This document shows, piece after piece, positions 47,815 to 57,590 of a stretch of 64,000 bases of DNA (within the stretch, counting starts at the first letter, position 1; the number at the start of each line of letters is the position of its first letter). The notes beneath the pieces were generated by a model. That model worked only from the letters and a program-made list of their open reading frames with translations, was not told where the DNA came from and did not search any database. Source of the stretch: Haloplanus salinarum. Its GTDB lineage: Archaea > Halobacteriota > Halobacteria > Halobacteriales > Haloferacaceae. The position numbers and the translations under genes are program-made. Location of the stretch: NCBI RefSeq assembly GCF_024498175.1, contig NZ_CP101823.1, positions 1,798,001 to 1,862,000 on the forward strand, read 5' to 3'.

Positions 47815-49926
47815 TTAGAGCAACGCGAGCGCGAACACGAGATACGTCAGGGCGAGGAGTCCGGCCGCGTGTTTCACCCCGTCGGCGATGCCGCCTTCGG
47901 CGAGTTGGCCGGCGATCATCCCGGAGCAGACCGCCTGGATCGCGGAGATGTGGAAGAAGACGAGTTCGTACGCCTCGGTGTTCACACCGGTTTCGGAGAA
48001 GGCGCCCGTCACCCCCACGTTGGGCGCGTTCGCCGGGGCCGACGCCGTGGTCCCAGCCGCCTCCTGGACCGCGGGGATGAAGGCGACGGTCAGCGCGGCG
48101 ATGATGCCGAGGAAGACGAGCACCGAGATGTAGATGACGAGGATGTAGGTGAGCATCTCCTGGCGGCGCTCGCGGCGGAGGCGTCGCGTCGCCTGGGCCT
48201 CGTCGGCGGCGATGCGGAGGACCGGTGCGATGTCGCCGCTGGCGTTCATCGCGTTCGTGATGAGGGTGACCGCCTGCGAGACCATCCGGGTGCGGGTCCG
48301 GATGGCGAGTCGGCGGAGCGCGTCGCCGGCGTCGGCCCCCCAGCGGATGTCCCGCCAGGTGCGCTCGACCTCCCCTTCCAGGCCGCCGAGGTCGGTGCCG
48401 GCGACGCGTTCGATACTCTCGACGACGGTCATTCCCGCCTCGTTGACGCTCGCCAGGCGATCGAGGAAGTCCGGGACAGCCCGCTCGAGGCGCCGGATGC
48501 GGCGTTTGTGCGTCTCGTGAAGCACCGCGAAGACGACCATCACGACCACCGAGGCTTCGACGACGGGGTGATCGAGGACGCCGAGCGCCGAGGGGCCGAG
48601 GGGGATGGGGACCGAGCGGAACAGCACCCAGCCGACGCCGAGCGGGATGGTCACCACGAGGCTGATCCACGGGCGTTCGAGGACGCCCCGGATCGGGTTC
48701 CGGAGCCAGTCTCGGAACCCACGCAGACGGTCGTAGGCCGCGAGTCGCTCCGCGTTACGCCGCTGGGCGTCGGCCGCGGCGTCCGCGACACCCGCCGTGC
48801 TCCCGCCGTCGGAGCGCGGCGACGGATCGGTCGTCTCGGCGTCGCGGGTTCCGACGCTGGTGACGTCGTGTCGGACGTTCGTCAGCGCCGTGTCGTGTTG
48901 CGTGAGACTGTCGATGTAGACGACGAAGGCGGCGGAGGCAAGCGGAATGCCGGCGTAGCCGACGATCCGGACGGCCGTGAGCGTGTCCTCGATGACCAGG
49001 CCGATGACGACGAGGACGGTGATCAGAAAGAGCGGGCCCGCGACCAGGACGGTCACGTACACCTCCGCGAACGTCGAGACGAGTTCGAGGTACTGCTCCT
49101 GCTGTGACTCGGCCTCCTCCTGATAGCGCTCGTACTGTTCCCGGAGGAACGAGGAGAGGTTCCGACCGCTGCCGAGGACGCTCGCGAGGTTGTCGGCGAA
49201 CTCCTCCATCCCCTCACTGGGCGTCCGGTCGGCCGTGTGCCGGAGCGCGGTCAGGATGTCCGTCGAGAAGGCGTTCATATCGCGGACCGCGACCCCCACC
49301 TCGCGGGCCGCCTCGCCGTAGATGTCGTCGTTGCGGGCGAGCGTATCGAGGACCGCGGGGAAGGGCATACCGCTCCGCGAGAGCGCGTAGACGAACGCGA
49401 TGGTCCGGGGGAGCGTCGCCTCGATCTCGCTCGCCCGGGCGTTCGCGAGCTGATCGAGGTACGTCCACCGGGCCCAGTAGGTTCCGAGAGCCAGGACCGA
49501 TCCCACCGTCGCCCCGAAGAACAGAAAGAGGACGAACAGCCCGAGGAGGGTGAGGTCCTGCAGTCGGGTCAGGCCGGCGAGAAAGGAGAGCGGCGGGGGG
49601 ACGGACGCGAGGATGGCCGCCCGGCTGATCGAGAGGAGATCGACCAGCCAGACGGCGACGTACACGCCGAGGATGGCGCCCACGATGCCGGCGAGGCCGC
49701 TGATGAACAGGGTCCGCGAGGCGTAGACCCGGTGGGTGGTGCCGACGTGGGTGGCACGCAGGCGCGACAACTGCCAGGACCGGCGGGGACTCCGACCCAC
49801 GTAGTCGCCGAAGATGGGCACGGCCAGCCGGGAGACCAGCAGATCCGCCCGACGGCTCACCGGCGAGAGGACGACCGGCAGGGCGAGGACGACGACGAGG
49901 ACCAGCGGGAGGAGGTGGGCGATCAC
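47815..49926 (-). CDS. Type II/IV secretion membrane platform with two F domains (PilC/TadC-like)
   Basis: A 703-aa polytopic protein. Two GspF/TadC domains are separated by a soluble linker: the first around LSRSGMPFPAVLDTLARNDD, the second around ASVNEAGMTVVESIERVAG, each followed by membrane helices. It anchors the assembly ATPase and drives pilin or pseudopilin polymerisation. GTG 49926 overlaps the ATPase gene stop (GTGA), so they are translated together. No pilin gene with a class III signal lies beside it in this window. Confidence 0.88.
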   Translation of the reverse strand: MIAHLLPLVLVVVLALPVVLSPVSRRADLLVSRLAVPIFGDYVGRSPRRSWQLSRLRATHVGTTHRVYASRTLFISGLAGIVGAILGVYVAVWLVDLLSISRAAILASVPPPLSFLAGLTRLQDLTLLGLFVLFLFFGATVGSVLALGTYWARWTYLDQLANARASEIEATLPRTIAFVYALSRSGMPFPAVLDTLARNDDIYGEAAREVGVAVRDMNAFSTDILTALRHTADRTPSEGMEEFADNLASVLGSGRNLSSFLREQYERYQEEAESQQEQYLELVSTFAEVYVTVLVAGPLFLITVLVVIGLVIEDTLTAVRIVGYAGIPLASAAFVVYIDSLTQHDTALTNVRHDVTSVGTRDAETTDPSPRSDGGSTAGVADAAADAQRRNAERLAAYDRLRGFRDWLRNPIRGVLERPWISLVVTIPLGVGWVLFRSVPIPLGPSALGVLDHPVVEASVVVMVVFAVLHETHKRRIRRLERAVPDFLDRLASVNEAGMTVVESIERVAGTDLGGLEGEVERTWRDIRWGADAGDALRRLAIRTRTRMVSQAVTLITNAMNASGDIAPVLRIAADEAQATRRLRRERRQEMLTYILVIYISVLVFLGIIAALTVAFIPAVQEAAGTTASAPANAPNVGVTGAFSETGVNTEAYELVFFHISAIQAVCSGMIAGQLAEGGIADGVKHAAGLLALTYLVFALALL

Positions 49927-51548
49927 GACTCCTCGGCCTCGGGGGCGTCGACGCGGTCGAGGACCCGTTCCGAATCGGCGTAGTACTCGTTGACGAGGGC
50001 GGTAAAGCGCCGGTAGTCGGTGATCCCCTGCTCCAGGAGGGCGGTGAGGAACCGACGGCGGTCCCGAAGCTCCTCCAGGAGCTGCGTCCGCGACCAGCCG
50101 CGGTCGTCCTGAATCTCGTCGAGGAGGGAGCTGTCCTGACGGTCGAAGGAGTCGGTGTCGGCGTCCCACCGGAAGGCGTTGGAGTAGTCGAGTTCGCCGG
50201 TCCGCTGGTCGATACCCCCGATCTCGCTGATCGCGTTCGACCGCCGGACCCGCTCGCCGTCGAGGCGGGTGAGCCGCTGGACACAGAGCAAGTCGAGCGA
50301 CTGGATCATCGCCCGGGGGACGTTGATCGGTTCGTTCTCCAGGCGGTTGATGACCGTCTCGATGCTGTCGGCGTGCATCGTCGAGAACGTCGTGTGGCCG
50401 GTGTTCATCGCCTGGAACAGCGTCACTGCCTCGCCGCCGCGCACCTCGCCGACGATGATGTACTCGGGGCGGTGCCGGAGCGCCGAGCGCAACAGGTCGT
50501 ACATGTCGATGTCGGCCCCCTCGTGGAGGCGCTCGCGGGTGACACTCGACAGCCAGTTGTCGTGGTACAGCGACAGTTCGCGGGTGTCCTCGATGGAGAG
50601 CACCTTCGAGCGCGGGGGGACGAACATCGACACCGCGTTCATCGAGGTGGTCTTCCCCGATGCCGTCCCGCCGGCGAAGATCAACGACTTGTTGTTCTCG
50701 ATGGCCAGCCACAGGTACGCCATCTGCTCGACGTTGAAGGTCCCGTACTCGATGAGGTCGATGGGCGTGAACGGGTCGTCGGCGTACTGGCGGATGGTGA
50801 AGGCCGATCCGCGGGGGGTCACCTCCTCGCCGAGGGCGAGTTCGACCCGGGAGCCGTCGGGGAGCGTCGTGCCGACGACGGGGTCGCCGACGCTGATGTG
50901 CCGGCCGGACTGCTGGGCGAGTCTGACGACGTAGTTGTCGAGTTCGTCGGGGTCCTCGAAGACGACGTTCGTCGCCACGTCGGTGTACTGGTCGTGGTAG
51001 ACGAAGATGGGCAGGTCGTAGCCGTCACACGACACGTCCTCGATGTGCTGGTCGTGCATGAGCGGGTCGAGACGGCCGAAGCCGTTGAAGTCCCGAACCA
51101 GGTAGTAGCGGAGTTTGTGGAACGTCTGCATGCCAACCTCCACGCCGTACTCCTCCAGCAGGGACTCGAGTTCGCCCTCGAGGATCACCTCGTCGGTCGG
51201 GTTCTCGTCCTCGGAGCGGAAGAGGAGCGGGTCGCGGATGTCCTCGCGGACCCGTTCGAGCAGACCGGACTCGAAGGCGTTCAACTCGGGTTCGACGGCG
51301 TGGTACCGGTTCTCGCTCTCCGCGGTGTCGTAGGTGATCACCACGTAGGCGAAAGGGGCGTTCACCCAGTACCGGTCGAGTTCCTCGTGATCCGGCGGCA
51401 CGTCGAAACTCCCGAGCGGGCCGTCCTCGCCGGGGCGAAACGGGCGGGCGTCGATGGTCGATCCGCGGAGCATCTCGTAGGTGCGGACGACTCGCCGTCG
51501 GAGCGTCCCGAGCGGCCCGTCGGTCCCCGACGCCGCGTCTCCTGACAT
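49923..51548 (-). CDS. Type II/IV secretion ATPase (PilB/VirB11/TadA-like)
   Basis: A 541-aa secretion ATPase. N-terminal region with FDVPPDHEELDRYWVNAPF, typical of haloarchaeal PilB; Walker A AGGTASGKTTSMNAV, Walker B IVGEVRGGEAVTLF, and the His-box TMHADSIETVINRLE. It energises pilus or pseudopilus assembly with the downstream double-F protein. It starts at ATG 51548. A TATA-like GTTTAAG lies about 35-40 bases upstream on the minus strand. Confidence 0.9.
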   Translation of the reverse strand: MSGDAASGTDGPLGTLRRRVVRTYEMLRGSTIDARPFRPGEDGPLGSFDVPPDHEELDRYWVNAPFAYVVITYDTAESENRYHAVEPELNAFESGLLERVREDIRDPLLFRSEDENPTDEVILEGELESLLEEYGVEVGMQTFHKLRYYLVRDFNGFGRLDPLMHDQHIEDVSCDGYDLPIFVYHDQYTDVATNVVFEDPDELDNYVVRLAQQSGRHISVGDPVVGTTLPDGSRVELALGEEVTPRGSAFTIRQYADDPFTPIDLIEYGTFNVEQMAYLWLAIENNKSLIFAGGTASGKTTSMNAVSMFVPPRSKVLSIEDTRELSLYHDNWLSSVTRERLHEGADIDMYDLLRSALRHRPEYIIVGEVRGGEAVTLFQAMNTGHTTFSTMHADSIETVINRLENEPINVPRAMIQSLDLLCVQRLTRLDGERVRRSNAISEIGGIDQRTGELDYSNAFRWDADTDSFDRQDSSLLDEIQDDRGWSRTQLLEELRDRRRFLTALLEQGITDYRRFTALVNEYYADSERVLDRVDAPEAEES

Positions 51549-51636
51549 CGTTCGTGGGCGCTAAGCGAGGAATTGACTTAAACGTGCGCCCGGCCCCGGC
51601 CGAAAGGTTCTGGTCCCCCCCGGGCCACATCCGGCC

Positions 51637-52125
51637 GTGTACCGACGCGGCCACCTCGGCGTCTCGCTGCTCGTCTTCGCGCCGGCGGGCGCCGCCCTCG
51701 TCCTCGCCGGGCGTCCGACACTCGCCCTCGTCGCCGGCGGCGTCATGCTCTGGCTGTCGATGCTTCCCGACGCCGACCACCGAATCCCCGGCCTCACCCA
51801 CCGCGGGTCGACCCACACCCTCGCCTTCGCCGCCCTCGTCGGCGCCGTCGGGGCCGGTGCGGGTGCCGGCCTCGCCGTCGTCGTCGACGGTGGCCGGGGC
51901 ACGCTCGTCCCTTTCGGCTTCGCCGTCGGCGCCCTCGCGGTGCTCGCCCACCTCCTCGCCGACGCCCTGACGCCCGCGGGGGTGCCTCTGCTGTGGCCGC
52001 TGTCCGGGCGGTCGTTCTCCCTCTATCTCACCCGCGCGGACAACACGATCGCCAACTACCTTCTCCTCGCCCTCGGCGTCTGTGCCACTGCGGCCGCGGC
52101 CCTTCTCACGGTGCGGATGGGGTGA
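51637..52125 (+). CDS. Membrane-bound metal-dependent hydrolase (DUF457/YdjM-like)
   Basis: A 162-aa membrane protein. Motifs RRGHLGVSLL, LSMLPDADHRIPGLTHRGSTHT and VLAHLLADALTPAGV give the His/Asp set of the YdjM (LexA-regulated) hydrolase family. It starts with GTG 51637. Haloarchaea carry many copies, and the substrate is unknown. It is divergent from the secretion operon. Confidence 0.85.
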   Translation: MYRRGHLGVSLLVFAPAGAALVLAGRPTLALVAGGVMLWLSMLPDADHRIPGLTHRGSTHTLAFAALVGAVGAGAGAGLAVVVDGGRGTLVPFGFAVGALAVLAHLLADALTPAGVPLLWPLSGRSFSLYLTRADNTIANYLLLALGVCATAAAALLTVRMG

Positions 52126-52161
52126 GGTGGGCTTTTGGCGTCGGCCGCCCCAGGAGTGTGC

Positions 52162-52740
52162 ATGAACGACGACGCGATGGCTCGGTTCCCGGTACCGGAC
52201 CGGGCGGACCTGCCGGACGACCTGCGGGAACGCATCGACGCGGAGACCGAACGGGCGGGCTTCACCCCGAACGTCTTCGCGGCGCTGGCGTACGCCCCCG
52301 ACCAGTTCCGCGCGTTCGTCGACTACCACGACGCCCTGGTCGAGGGGACGGCCCTCGACCGGGCGGAGGTGGAGATGATCGTCGTCGCCGTCTCGGGGGT
52401 GAACCACTGTTACTACTGCAACGTCGCCCACGGCGCGCTCGTCCGCCTCTACGCAGACGATCCGACGCTGGCGGATCAACTCGTCGCCAACTACCGGACT
52501 GCGGACGTGAGCGACGAGCGACTGGTCATGCTCGACGTGGCGGTGAAACTCACCGAGCGACCGGCCGAGGTGACCCAGGACGACTTGGACGCCCTGGCCC
52601 AGGCCGGCTACTCCGAGCGCGAAATCTGGGACATCGGCGCCGTGACGGCCTTCTTCAACCTCAGCAATCGCCTGGCGAGTTTTGCCGACATGCGCCCGAA
52701 CGACGAGTTCCACACGCTCGGTCGGTCGACGGACGACTGA
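52162..52740 (+). CDS. AhpD/carboxymuconolactone-decarboxylase-like peroxidase-related protein
   Basis: A 192-aa helical protein. The reactive CxxC and histidine are in NHCYYCNVAHGALVR (about 74-88), as in AhpD-like alkylhydroperoxidases. The N-terminal DRADLPDDLRERIDAETERA and GFTPNVFAALA match the peroxidase-related branch. It starts at ATG 52162 with a T-rich TATA-like element about 28 bases upstream. It probably removes peroxides. Confidence 0.88.
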   Translation: MNDDAMARFPVPDRADLPDDLRERIDAETERAGFTPNVFAALAYAPDQFRAFVDYHDALVEGTALDRAEVEMIVVAVSGVNHCYYCNVAHGALVRLYADDPTLADQLVANYRTADVSDERLVMLDVAVKLTERPAEVTQDDLDALAQAGYSEREIWDIGAVTAFFNLSNRLASFADMRPNDEFHTLGRSTDD

Positions 52741-52886
52741 GCCGGGCCGGGGGTCTTGAACGTCCGTTCCGGTATCTCCCCTCGTTCGTCCGATAAGAAA
52801 TTTTGATGAACTATTATTTTACTTTCTGGTGTCTCTCGGAGCGTGCCGGAATCCTTATGTCTCCTCATTTCGTCGTTCGCAACGCA

Positions 52887-53081
52887 ATGGCGACAGGTAC
52901 GGTTGCGTTCTTTAACGACACTGGCGGTTACGGGTTCATCGAGACCGAAGACTCCGACGAAGACGTGTTCTTCCACATGGAAGACATCGGCGGCCCGGAC
53001 CTCGAAGAGGGACAGGAAGTCGAATTCGACATCGAGCAGGCCGACAAGGGCCCGCGGGCGACCAACCTCCAGCGACTGTAA
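52887..53081 (+). CDS. cspA: Cold-shock domain protein CspA
   Basis: A 64-aa OB-fold protein with RNP1 GYGFIE and RNP2 DVFFHM, single-stranded RNA/DNA binding. It starts at ATG 52887. The upstream region (52780-52830) is A/T-rich, and a TATA-like CTTATGT (52853-52859) implies a leader of about 8-10 bases. A T-rich stretch (53127-53140) after the stop could terminate it. Confidence 0.93.
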   Translation: MATGTVAFFNDTGGYGFIETEDSDEDVFFHMEDIGGPDLEEGQEVEFDIEQADKGPRATNLQRL

Positions 53082-53126
53082 GTCCGGGCCGGGACATCCC
53101 GACCGCTCGAAACGGCGCTGGATCGG

Positions 53127-53140
53127 AATTTTCCCTTTTT
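53127..53140 (+). terminator. T-rich terminator after cspA
   Basis: AATTTTCCCTTTTT lies 46 bases downstream of the cspA stop and before the convergent photolyase gene's end. Archaeal terminators are often plain T-runs, so this fits but is not proven. Confidence 0.4.
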
Positions 53141-53157
53141 CACGCGACCAGCGGCGG

Positions 53158-54687
53158 CTACAGCCGCCCATCGCGGGCGCGGCTGCGGACCGTCGCTGCC
53201 CGCTCCCGGATGGCCGACAGCTCCGCGTCCGACTTCCGGTCGAGGTGTGAGTACATCAGGCCCATCCGACCCGTCCCCCGGAGGCGCTCCTCGTGGTCGT
53301 CGAGGAAGTCCCAGTACAGCGCGTTGAACGGGCAGGCGTCCGCGCCGGTCGTCGCGTCGACGTCGTAGGCACACCCGGCGCAGTGGTCGCTCATCCGGTC
53401 GACGTAGTTGCCCGAGGAGACGTACGGTTTCGAGGTGAACGCGTCGGTGGCGAACGTCCCCATCCCGAGGACGTTCGGCGTCGTCACCCAGTGGTAGGCG
53501 TCGACGAACCCGAAGTGGAACCACTCGTTCAGTTCCCGGGGGTCGGCGCCGTAGAGCGACGCGAAGTTCGACAGCACCATCAGCCGCTCGATGTGGTGGG
53601 CGTAGCCGCGGTCGTAGACGTGTCCCACGGCCGCGTCGAGACACCGCATCTCGGTCTCGCCGTCGTAGTAGAGCGGCGGCAGGTCCCGCGACCGCGAGAG
53701 CAGGTCGGACTCGACGAGGTCGGGCATCGTCCGCCGGTAGACGTGGCGCATGAACTCCCGCCACCCGAGCACCTGCCGGACGAACCCCTCGACGCTCTCG
53801 ACCGGCGCCGCGTCGCGGCGGTGAGCGTCCACGGCGGCGTCGATCACTTCCCCCGGACCGAGCAGGCCGAGGTTCAGCGACGACGACAGCAGGGAGTGAG
53901 CGAGCGCGAACTCGCCGTCGACCATGGCGTCCTGATAGGGGCCGAACGCCGGCAGTCGGTGTTCGACGAAGTGATCGAGCGCGTCGAGGGCGGCCGCCCG
54001 CGTCACCGGCCACGCGAACCCCGTCGCCTCGCCCCAGGTGTCGAACCGGTCGGTCACCCAGTCCAGCGTCTCCCGTGTCAGGTCGTCGGACTCGAACCGC
54101 GGCACCGGCGGCGGCGACCAGTCCGCCGGCGGTGTCTCGCGGTTCGACTCGTCGTAGTTCCACTGGCCCCCGACGGGGTCGTCGCCGTCCATCAGCACGT
54201 CCTCGCGGCGTCGCATCCAGCGGTAGAACGCCTCGTGACGGAAGGTGTCGGCGGCTTCGCCGCCCTCTCGAGGCGTCCCCGACGCCTCGCCGTCCTGCCA
54301 CGCGTCGAACGCCTCGGGCGGACAGAGGAAGCGGTCGTCCGCGACGAACGCGACCGACCCGCCCCGGGATTCGACGAGGGTCCGCAGACGCTCGGCGGCG
54401 CCGTGGCTCGGCGGGCGCATCAGGCGAAGGTCGTCGCCCGGACGCGCGTCGAAGTGGGCGTCGAGGGCGTCGCCGAAGGTCTCGGCCCGGCGGTAGTCGA
54501 CCTCGTAGCCCGCGTCGCGGAGCGCGTCGCGGGCGTGGCGCATGGCCGCGAAGACGAGCCCGAGCTTCTGGGGGTGGTACGGCTTCCGCTCGGCGAAGGC
54601 CGTCGCTTCGATCAGCAGGACCCGGTCCGCGCCGTCGAGGACGTGACTCTCGGGGTGGAGCTGGTCGCCGAGGAGCCAGACGGTCAT
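53158..54687 (-). CDS. Fe-S cryptochrome/photolyase-related protein
   Basis: A 509-aa protein of the CryPro/PhrB group, which repairs (6-4) photoproducts with FAD and a 4Fe-4S cluster. It has TVWLLGDQLHPE at the N-terminus, RWMRRREDVL, the FAD-binding LNLGLLGPGEV and REFMRHVYR, and cluster cysteines in EMRCLDAAV, HCAGCAYD and DACPFNALYWDF. It starts at ATG 54687. A UV-repair enzyme is expected in a light-exposed halophile. Confidence 0.88.
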   Translation of the reverse strand: MTVWLLGDQLHPESHVLDGADRVLLIEATAFAERKPYHPQKLGLVFAAMRHARDALRDAGYEVDYRRAETFGDALDAHFDARPGDDLRLMRPPSHGAAERLRTLVESRGGSVAFVADDRFLCPPEAFDAWQDGEASGTPREGGEAADTFRHEAFYRWMRRREDVLMDGDDPVGGQWNYDESNRETPPADWSPPPVPRFESDDLTRETLDWVTDRFDTWGEATGFAWPVTRAAALDALDHFVEHRLPAFGPYQDAMVDGEFALAHSLLSSSLNLGLLGPGEVIDAAVDAHRRDAAPVESVEGFVRQVLGWREFMRHVYRRTMPDLVESDLLSRSRDLPPLYYDGETEMRCLDAAVGHVYDRGYAHHIERLMVLSNFASLYGADPRELNEWFHFGFVDAYHWVTTPNVLGMGTFATDAFTSKPYVSSGNYVDRMSDHCAGCAYDVDATTGADACPFNALYWDFLDDHEERLRGTGRMGLMYSHLDRKSDAELSAIRERAATVRSRARDGRL

Positions 54688-54782
54688 GGCCGGCGTTGGG
54701 ACCACCGCGACAAAACTGTGTGGGGCACCCGCGGGGCGACTCCGCGCCGTGGCTTTTTGTCGGCCCGCGACGAGGGTCGGCC

Positions 54783-55757
54783 ATGGAGTACACCACCCTC
54801 GGTTCGACCGGCGTGGAGGTCTCCCGCATCTGCCTCGGCTGTATGAGCATCGGCACGAGCGACTGGCGCGACTGGGTGCTCGACGAGGAGGAAGGGATCG
54901 AACTCGTCGACCGCGCCATCGAACTCGGGATCAACTTCTTCGACACCGCCAACATGTACTCGAACGGCGAGTCCGAGCGGGTCCTGGGGAAGGCCCTGGA
55001 GGGACGCCGCGAGCAACAGGTCGTCGCCACGAAGGGCTACTTCCGGATGGACGAGGACGACCCCAACTCCGGCGGCCTGTCGCGGAAGGCCATCGAGCAG
55101 GAGCTGTCGAACTCGCTGGACCGGCTGGGGATGGACACCGTCGACCTCTACCAGATCCACCGCTGGGATTACGACACGCCCATCGAGGAGACGCTCCGCG
55201 CCCTCGACGACGCGGTGCGGCGGGGACAGGTCCGCTACCTCGGCGCGAGTTCGATGTGGGCCCACCAGTTCGCCGACGCGCTCCACACGAGCGACCGGCT
55301 GGGACTCGATCGCTTCGCCACCATGCAGAACCACTACAACCTCGCCTACCGCGAGGAGGAACGCGAGATGCTACCGTTCTGTCGGAAGGAGGGGATCGGC
55401 GTCATCCCGTGGTCGCCGCTGGCGCGTGGCTACCTCACCCGGCCGGACGAGGACGTCGACGCGACCACCCGCGGCGCGAGCGAGGAACGCCTCTACGAAC
55501 ATCCCTACCGCGAGGGCGGGGGACCGGCGGTCAACGAGCGCGTCCGGCAACTCGCCGAGGAGCGGGGCGTGAAGATGGCACAGATCGCTCTCTCCTGGGT
55601 GTTGCACAAGGACGCGGTCGACGGCCCCATCGTCGGGACCACCTCGATCGAACACCTGGAGGACGCCGTCGAGGCCCTGGAGATCGATCTGAGCGACAGC
55701 GACGTCGAGTACCTTGAGGAGCCGTACGAGCCGGTTCCCGTCTCCGGGCACGACTAG
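54783..55757 (+). CDS. Aldo/keto reductase
   Basis: A 324-aa NADPH-dependent oxidoreductase of the AKR fold. It shows GINFFDTANMYSNGESER (catalytic D and Y), VVATKGYFRMDE (K) and VDLYQIHRWD (H), and the C-terminal GTTSIEHLEDAV that binds the cofactor. It starts at ATG 54783, 95 bases from the divergent photolyase gene. Substrate unknown; haloarchaeal AKRs of this type are usually general carbonyl reductases. Confidence 0.9.
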   Translation: MEYTTLGSTGVEVSRICLGCMSIGTSDWRDWVLDEEEGIELVDRAIELGINFFDTANMYSNGESERVLGKALEGRREQQVVATKGYFRMDEDDPNSGGLSRKAIEQELSNSLDRLGMDTVDLYQIHRWDYDTPIEETLRALDDAVRRGQVRYLGASSMWAHQFADALHTSDRLGLDRFATMQNHYNLAYREEEREMLPFCRKEGIGVIPWSPLARGYLTRPDEDVDATTRGASEERLYEHPYREGGGPAVNERVRQLAEERGVKMAQIALSWVLHKDAVDGPIVGTTSIEHLEDAVEALEIDLSDSDVEYLEEPYEPVPVSGHD

Positions 55758-55776
55758 CGGCGGCCGCCGGCGGCGC

Positions 55777-56418
55777 CTACCGCTCGGCCTCGATGGCGCC
55801 GGCGATGGCGTCGTAGGTGGGCTGGACCGACCGCCCGGCGACGAACACGGTGGGTGTCCCCTGCACGCCGCCGTCGATTCCCGCCTGGCGGTCGGCTTCC
55901 ACGACCGGCCGGTAGGTCTCGTTCAGCGCGTCGCCTTGGACCGCACACCCAGGCGCGCCGACGTCGTTCGCGCGGTCGGTGATCAGTTCCGGCGAGAAGT
56001 CGTCCTGGTTCTCGAAGAGGGCGTGGGCGTACTCGAAGAAGGTCTCGTCGTCGGTCTCGTCCTGGACGCCGCGGGCGGCGCTCGCGGCCTGCCACGACCA
56101 GCGTTCGTCGACCGGGATGGGGAAGTCGTAATGTTCGTACCGAACCACGCCGGAATCGACGTACTCCGAGCGGATGTCGGGCAACACCTCCAGACTGTAC
56201 GTCGCACAGTGGGGACACGCGAAGTCCTCGAACGCGGCGACCGTCACGGCGGCGTCGTCCGGACCGAGCGTCGGCCGCGGCAGATCCGAGACGGTCGCCT
56301 CGTCCTCGATGGAACAGTCCTCGGTACCGCCGCCACCGCCGCCGAGACAGCCGGCGGTGAGACCCGCCGCACCGAGCCCCGTCGCCGCGGCGAGGCACTC
56401 GCGTCTGGTGTAGACCAT
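55777..56418 (-). CDS. DsbA-like thioredoxin-fold lipoprotein
   Basis: A 213-aa exported oxidoreductase. The N-terminus is a Tat signal with a lipobox (YTRRECLAAATGL region ending AGC, then a Gly-run), so it should be anchored outside the membrane. The active site is FACPHCATY (CPHC, as in DsbA) and the cis-Pro loop is GTPTVFV. It is likely to form or isomerise disulfides in secreted proteins. It starts at ATG 56418. Confidence 0.88.
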   Translation of the reverse strand: MVYTRRECLAAATGLGAAGLTAGCLGGGGGGTEDCSIEDEATVSDLPRPTLGPDDAAVTVAAFEDFACPHCATYSLEVLPDIRSEYVDSGVVRYEHYDFPIPVDERWSWQAASAARGVQDETDDETFFEYAHALFENQDDFSPELITDRANDVGAPGCAVQGDALNETYRPVVEADRQAGIDGGVQGTPTVFVAGRSVQPTYDAIAGAIEAER

Positions 56419-56521
56419 ACGGGCGACTGGTCCCACCGGGCCTTATCCCCCTCGGTCGCGCCGCACGGCCGCCGGACGGGGAATCAGGGCGCTTAAATGT
56501 GCGCCGGCGGAACGTCGTGGC

Positions 56522-56707
56522 ATGAGCTTCGAGAAGGACGATTCGGTCGTGCTCCACGACAAACACAGCGAGTACGACGGCGACGTGGGGACGATCACGC
56601 AGGTGATGGAGACGATGTTCGGCGACGCAACCTACACGGTCAGTTTCGAGGACGGACAGGAGACCGGCGTCCCCGAGGACGCCCTCGAACTCGCCGACGA
56701 CGAGTAA
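56522..56707 (+). CDS. Small SH3-like (DUF1918-type) protein
   Basis: A 61-aa protein, MSFEKDDSVVLHDKHSEYDG to ALELADDE, with the beta-rich pattern of small DUF1918/KOW-like barrels. ATG 56522 is about 27 bases after the TATA-like GCTTAAATG (56490-56498), so it is leaderless. It may bind nucleic acid; no function is established. Followed 17 bases later by an RNA-binding protein gene. Confidence 0.75.
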   Translation: MSFEKDDSVVLHDKHSEYDGDVGTITQVMETMFGDATYTVSFEDGQETGVPEDALELADDE

Positions 56708-56724
56708 TCCGGACGCCGCCCTGC

Positions 56725-57156
56725 ATGTCGAACGTCCCCTTTCACTACGTCGACCTCCGCGCGTTCTCCTACGCCACCGAGGACGAGAAACGCGTCGAGA
56801 GCGCGCTCCGAACCTATCTCCCCGAGGAGACGGAACTGGACCGCCAGGTGACGACGGGCCACCACGGCGACCGGATCGTCGTCCTCTCGGCCCGTCTGGA
56901 GAACGCCGACGACGTGCGACACGTCCTCGACCGGCTGGTCTCCCTCCCCGACTACGAAACCTTCCTCGACGAACTCGACGAGCGCGTCGCCGAGGACTGC
57001 TCGCTCTACCTCACGCTGGACAAACAGGCTGCCTTCGGCGGCGAGGTGCGCCAGGGCGACGGTATCACCCTTCGGGGCAAGGTCGAGGCCTACCCCGCGG
57101 AACGCGAATCCGCCGTCGAGAACGCCCGCGAGGCGTTCGAGGACGCCCGGGACTAG
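56725..57156 (+). CDS. RNA-binding protein of the exosome-associated (COG1325) family
   Basis: A 143-aa protein with HYVDLRAFSYATEDEKRVESA and the KQAAFGGEV segment, matching the archaeal COG1325/DUF54 group linked to exosome and tRNA-processing operons. It starts at ATG 56725. The last bases overlap the stop of the convergent thioredoxin gene by 4 bases. It is probably an accessory RNA-binding factor; its targets are unknown. Confidence 0.8.
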   Translation: MSNVPFHYVDLRAFSYATEDEKRVESALRTYLPEETELDRQVTTGHHGDRIVVLSARLENADDVRHVLDRLVSLPDYETFLDELDERVAEDCSLYLTLDKQAAFGGEVRQGDGITLRGKVEAYPAERESAVENAREAFEDARD

Positions 57157-57485
57157 AGCAGGTCGATCACCCGCTCGGCGCCGACGAAGCCGTCGTCCAA
57201 CCGATCGGTCACCTCGCCGTCCTCGAAGACGACGAGCGTCGGCACGCGCGTGACGTCGTAGTCCTCGATCAGCCGCGGATCGTCCCGCGGGTTGACGAGG
57301 GCCACGGGGACGCCCGTCCCTTCGGCGACGAGGCCGAGAACCGGCTCCATGGCGGCACAGGCGCCACAGCCGTCGGTGTAGAACTCCACGATCACGCGGT
57401 CGTGGTCGGCGACGAACCGATCGAGGGCCGTCGCGGTTTCGAGGCGGGTAGGCGTCGGCGCGTCGGTCGAGGAACCGCGGTTCAC
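57153..57485 (-). CDS. Thioredoxin-family protein
   Basis: A 110-aa thioredoxin fold with active site FYTDGCGACAAME (CGAC in place of CGPC) and the cis-Pro VTRVPTLVVFEDGE. I start at GTG 57485 (VNRGSSTDAPTPTRLETA), since the longer frame begins with non-typical residues. A CGAC centre suggests a thioredoxin with altered potential. It reads in the same direction as the flavoprotein at 57591 and may function with it. Confidence 0.82.
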   Translation of the reverse strand: MNRGSSTDAPTPTRLETATALDRFVADHDRVIVEFYTDGCGACAAMEPVLGLVAEGTGVPVALVNPRDDPRLIEDYDVTRVPTLVVFEDGEVTDRLDDGFVGAERVIDLL

Positions 57486-57590
57486 ACGGGGACTACGCGC
57501 CCGAGACACCTGACGCTGACGCCCGTCGCTCGGGACGCCCGTCACGCTGGACGGCGCTCCACTCGGGCCGGCCGAGGGCGTCGTCCGCGG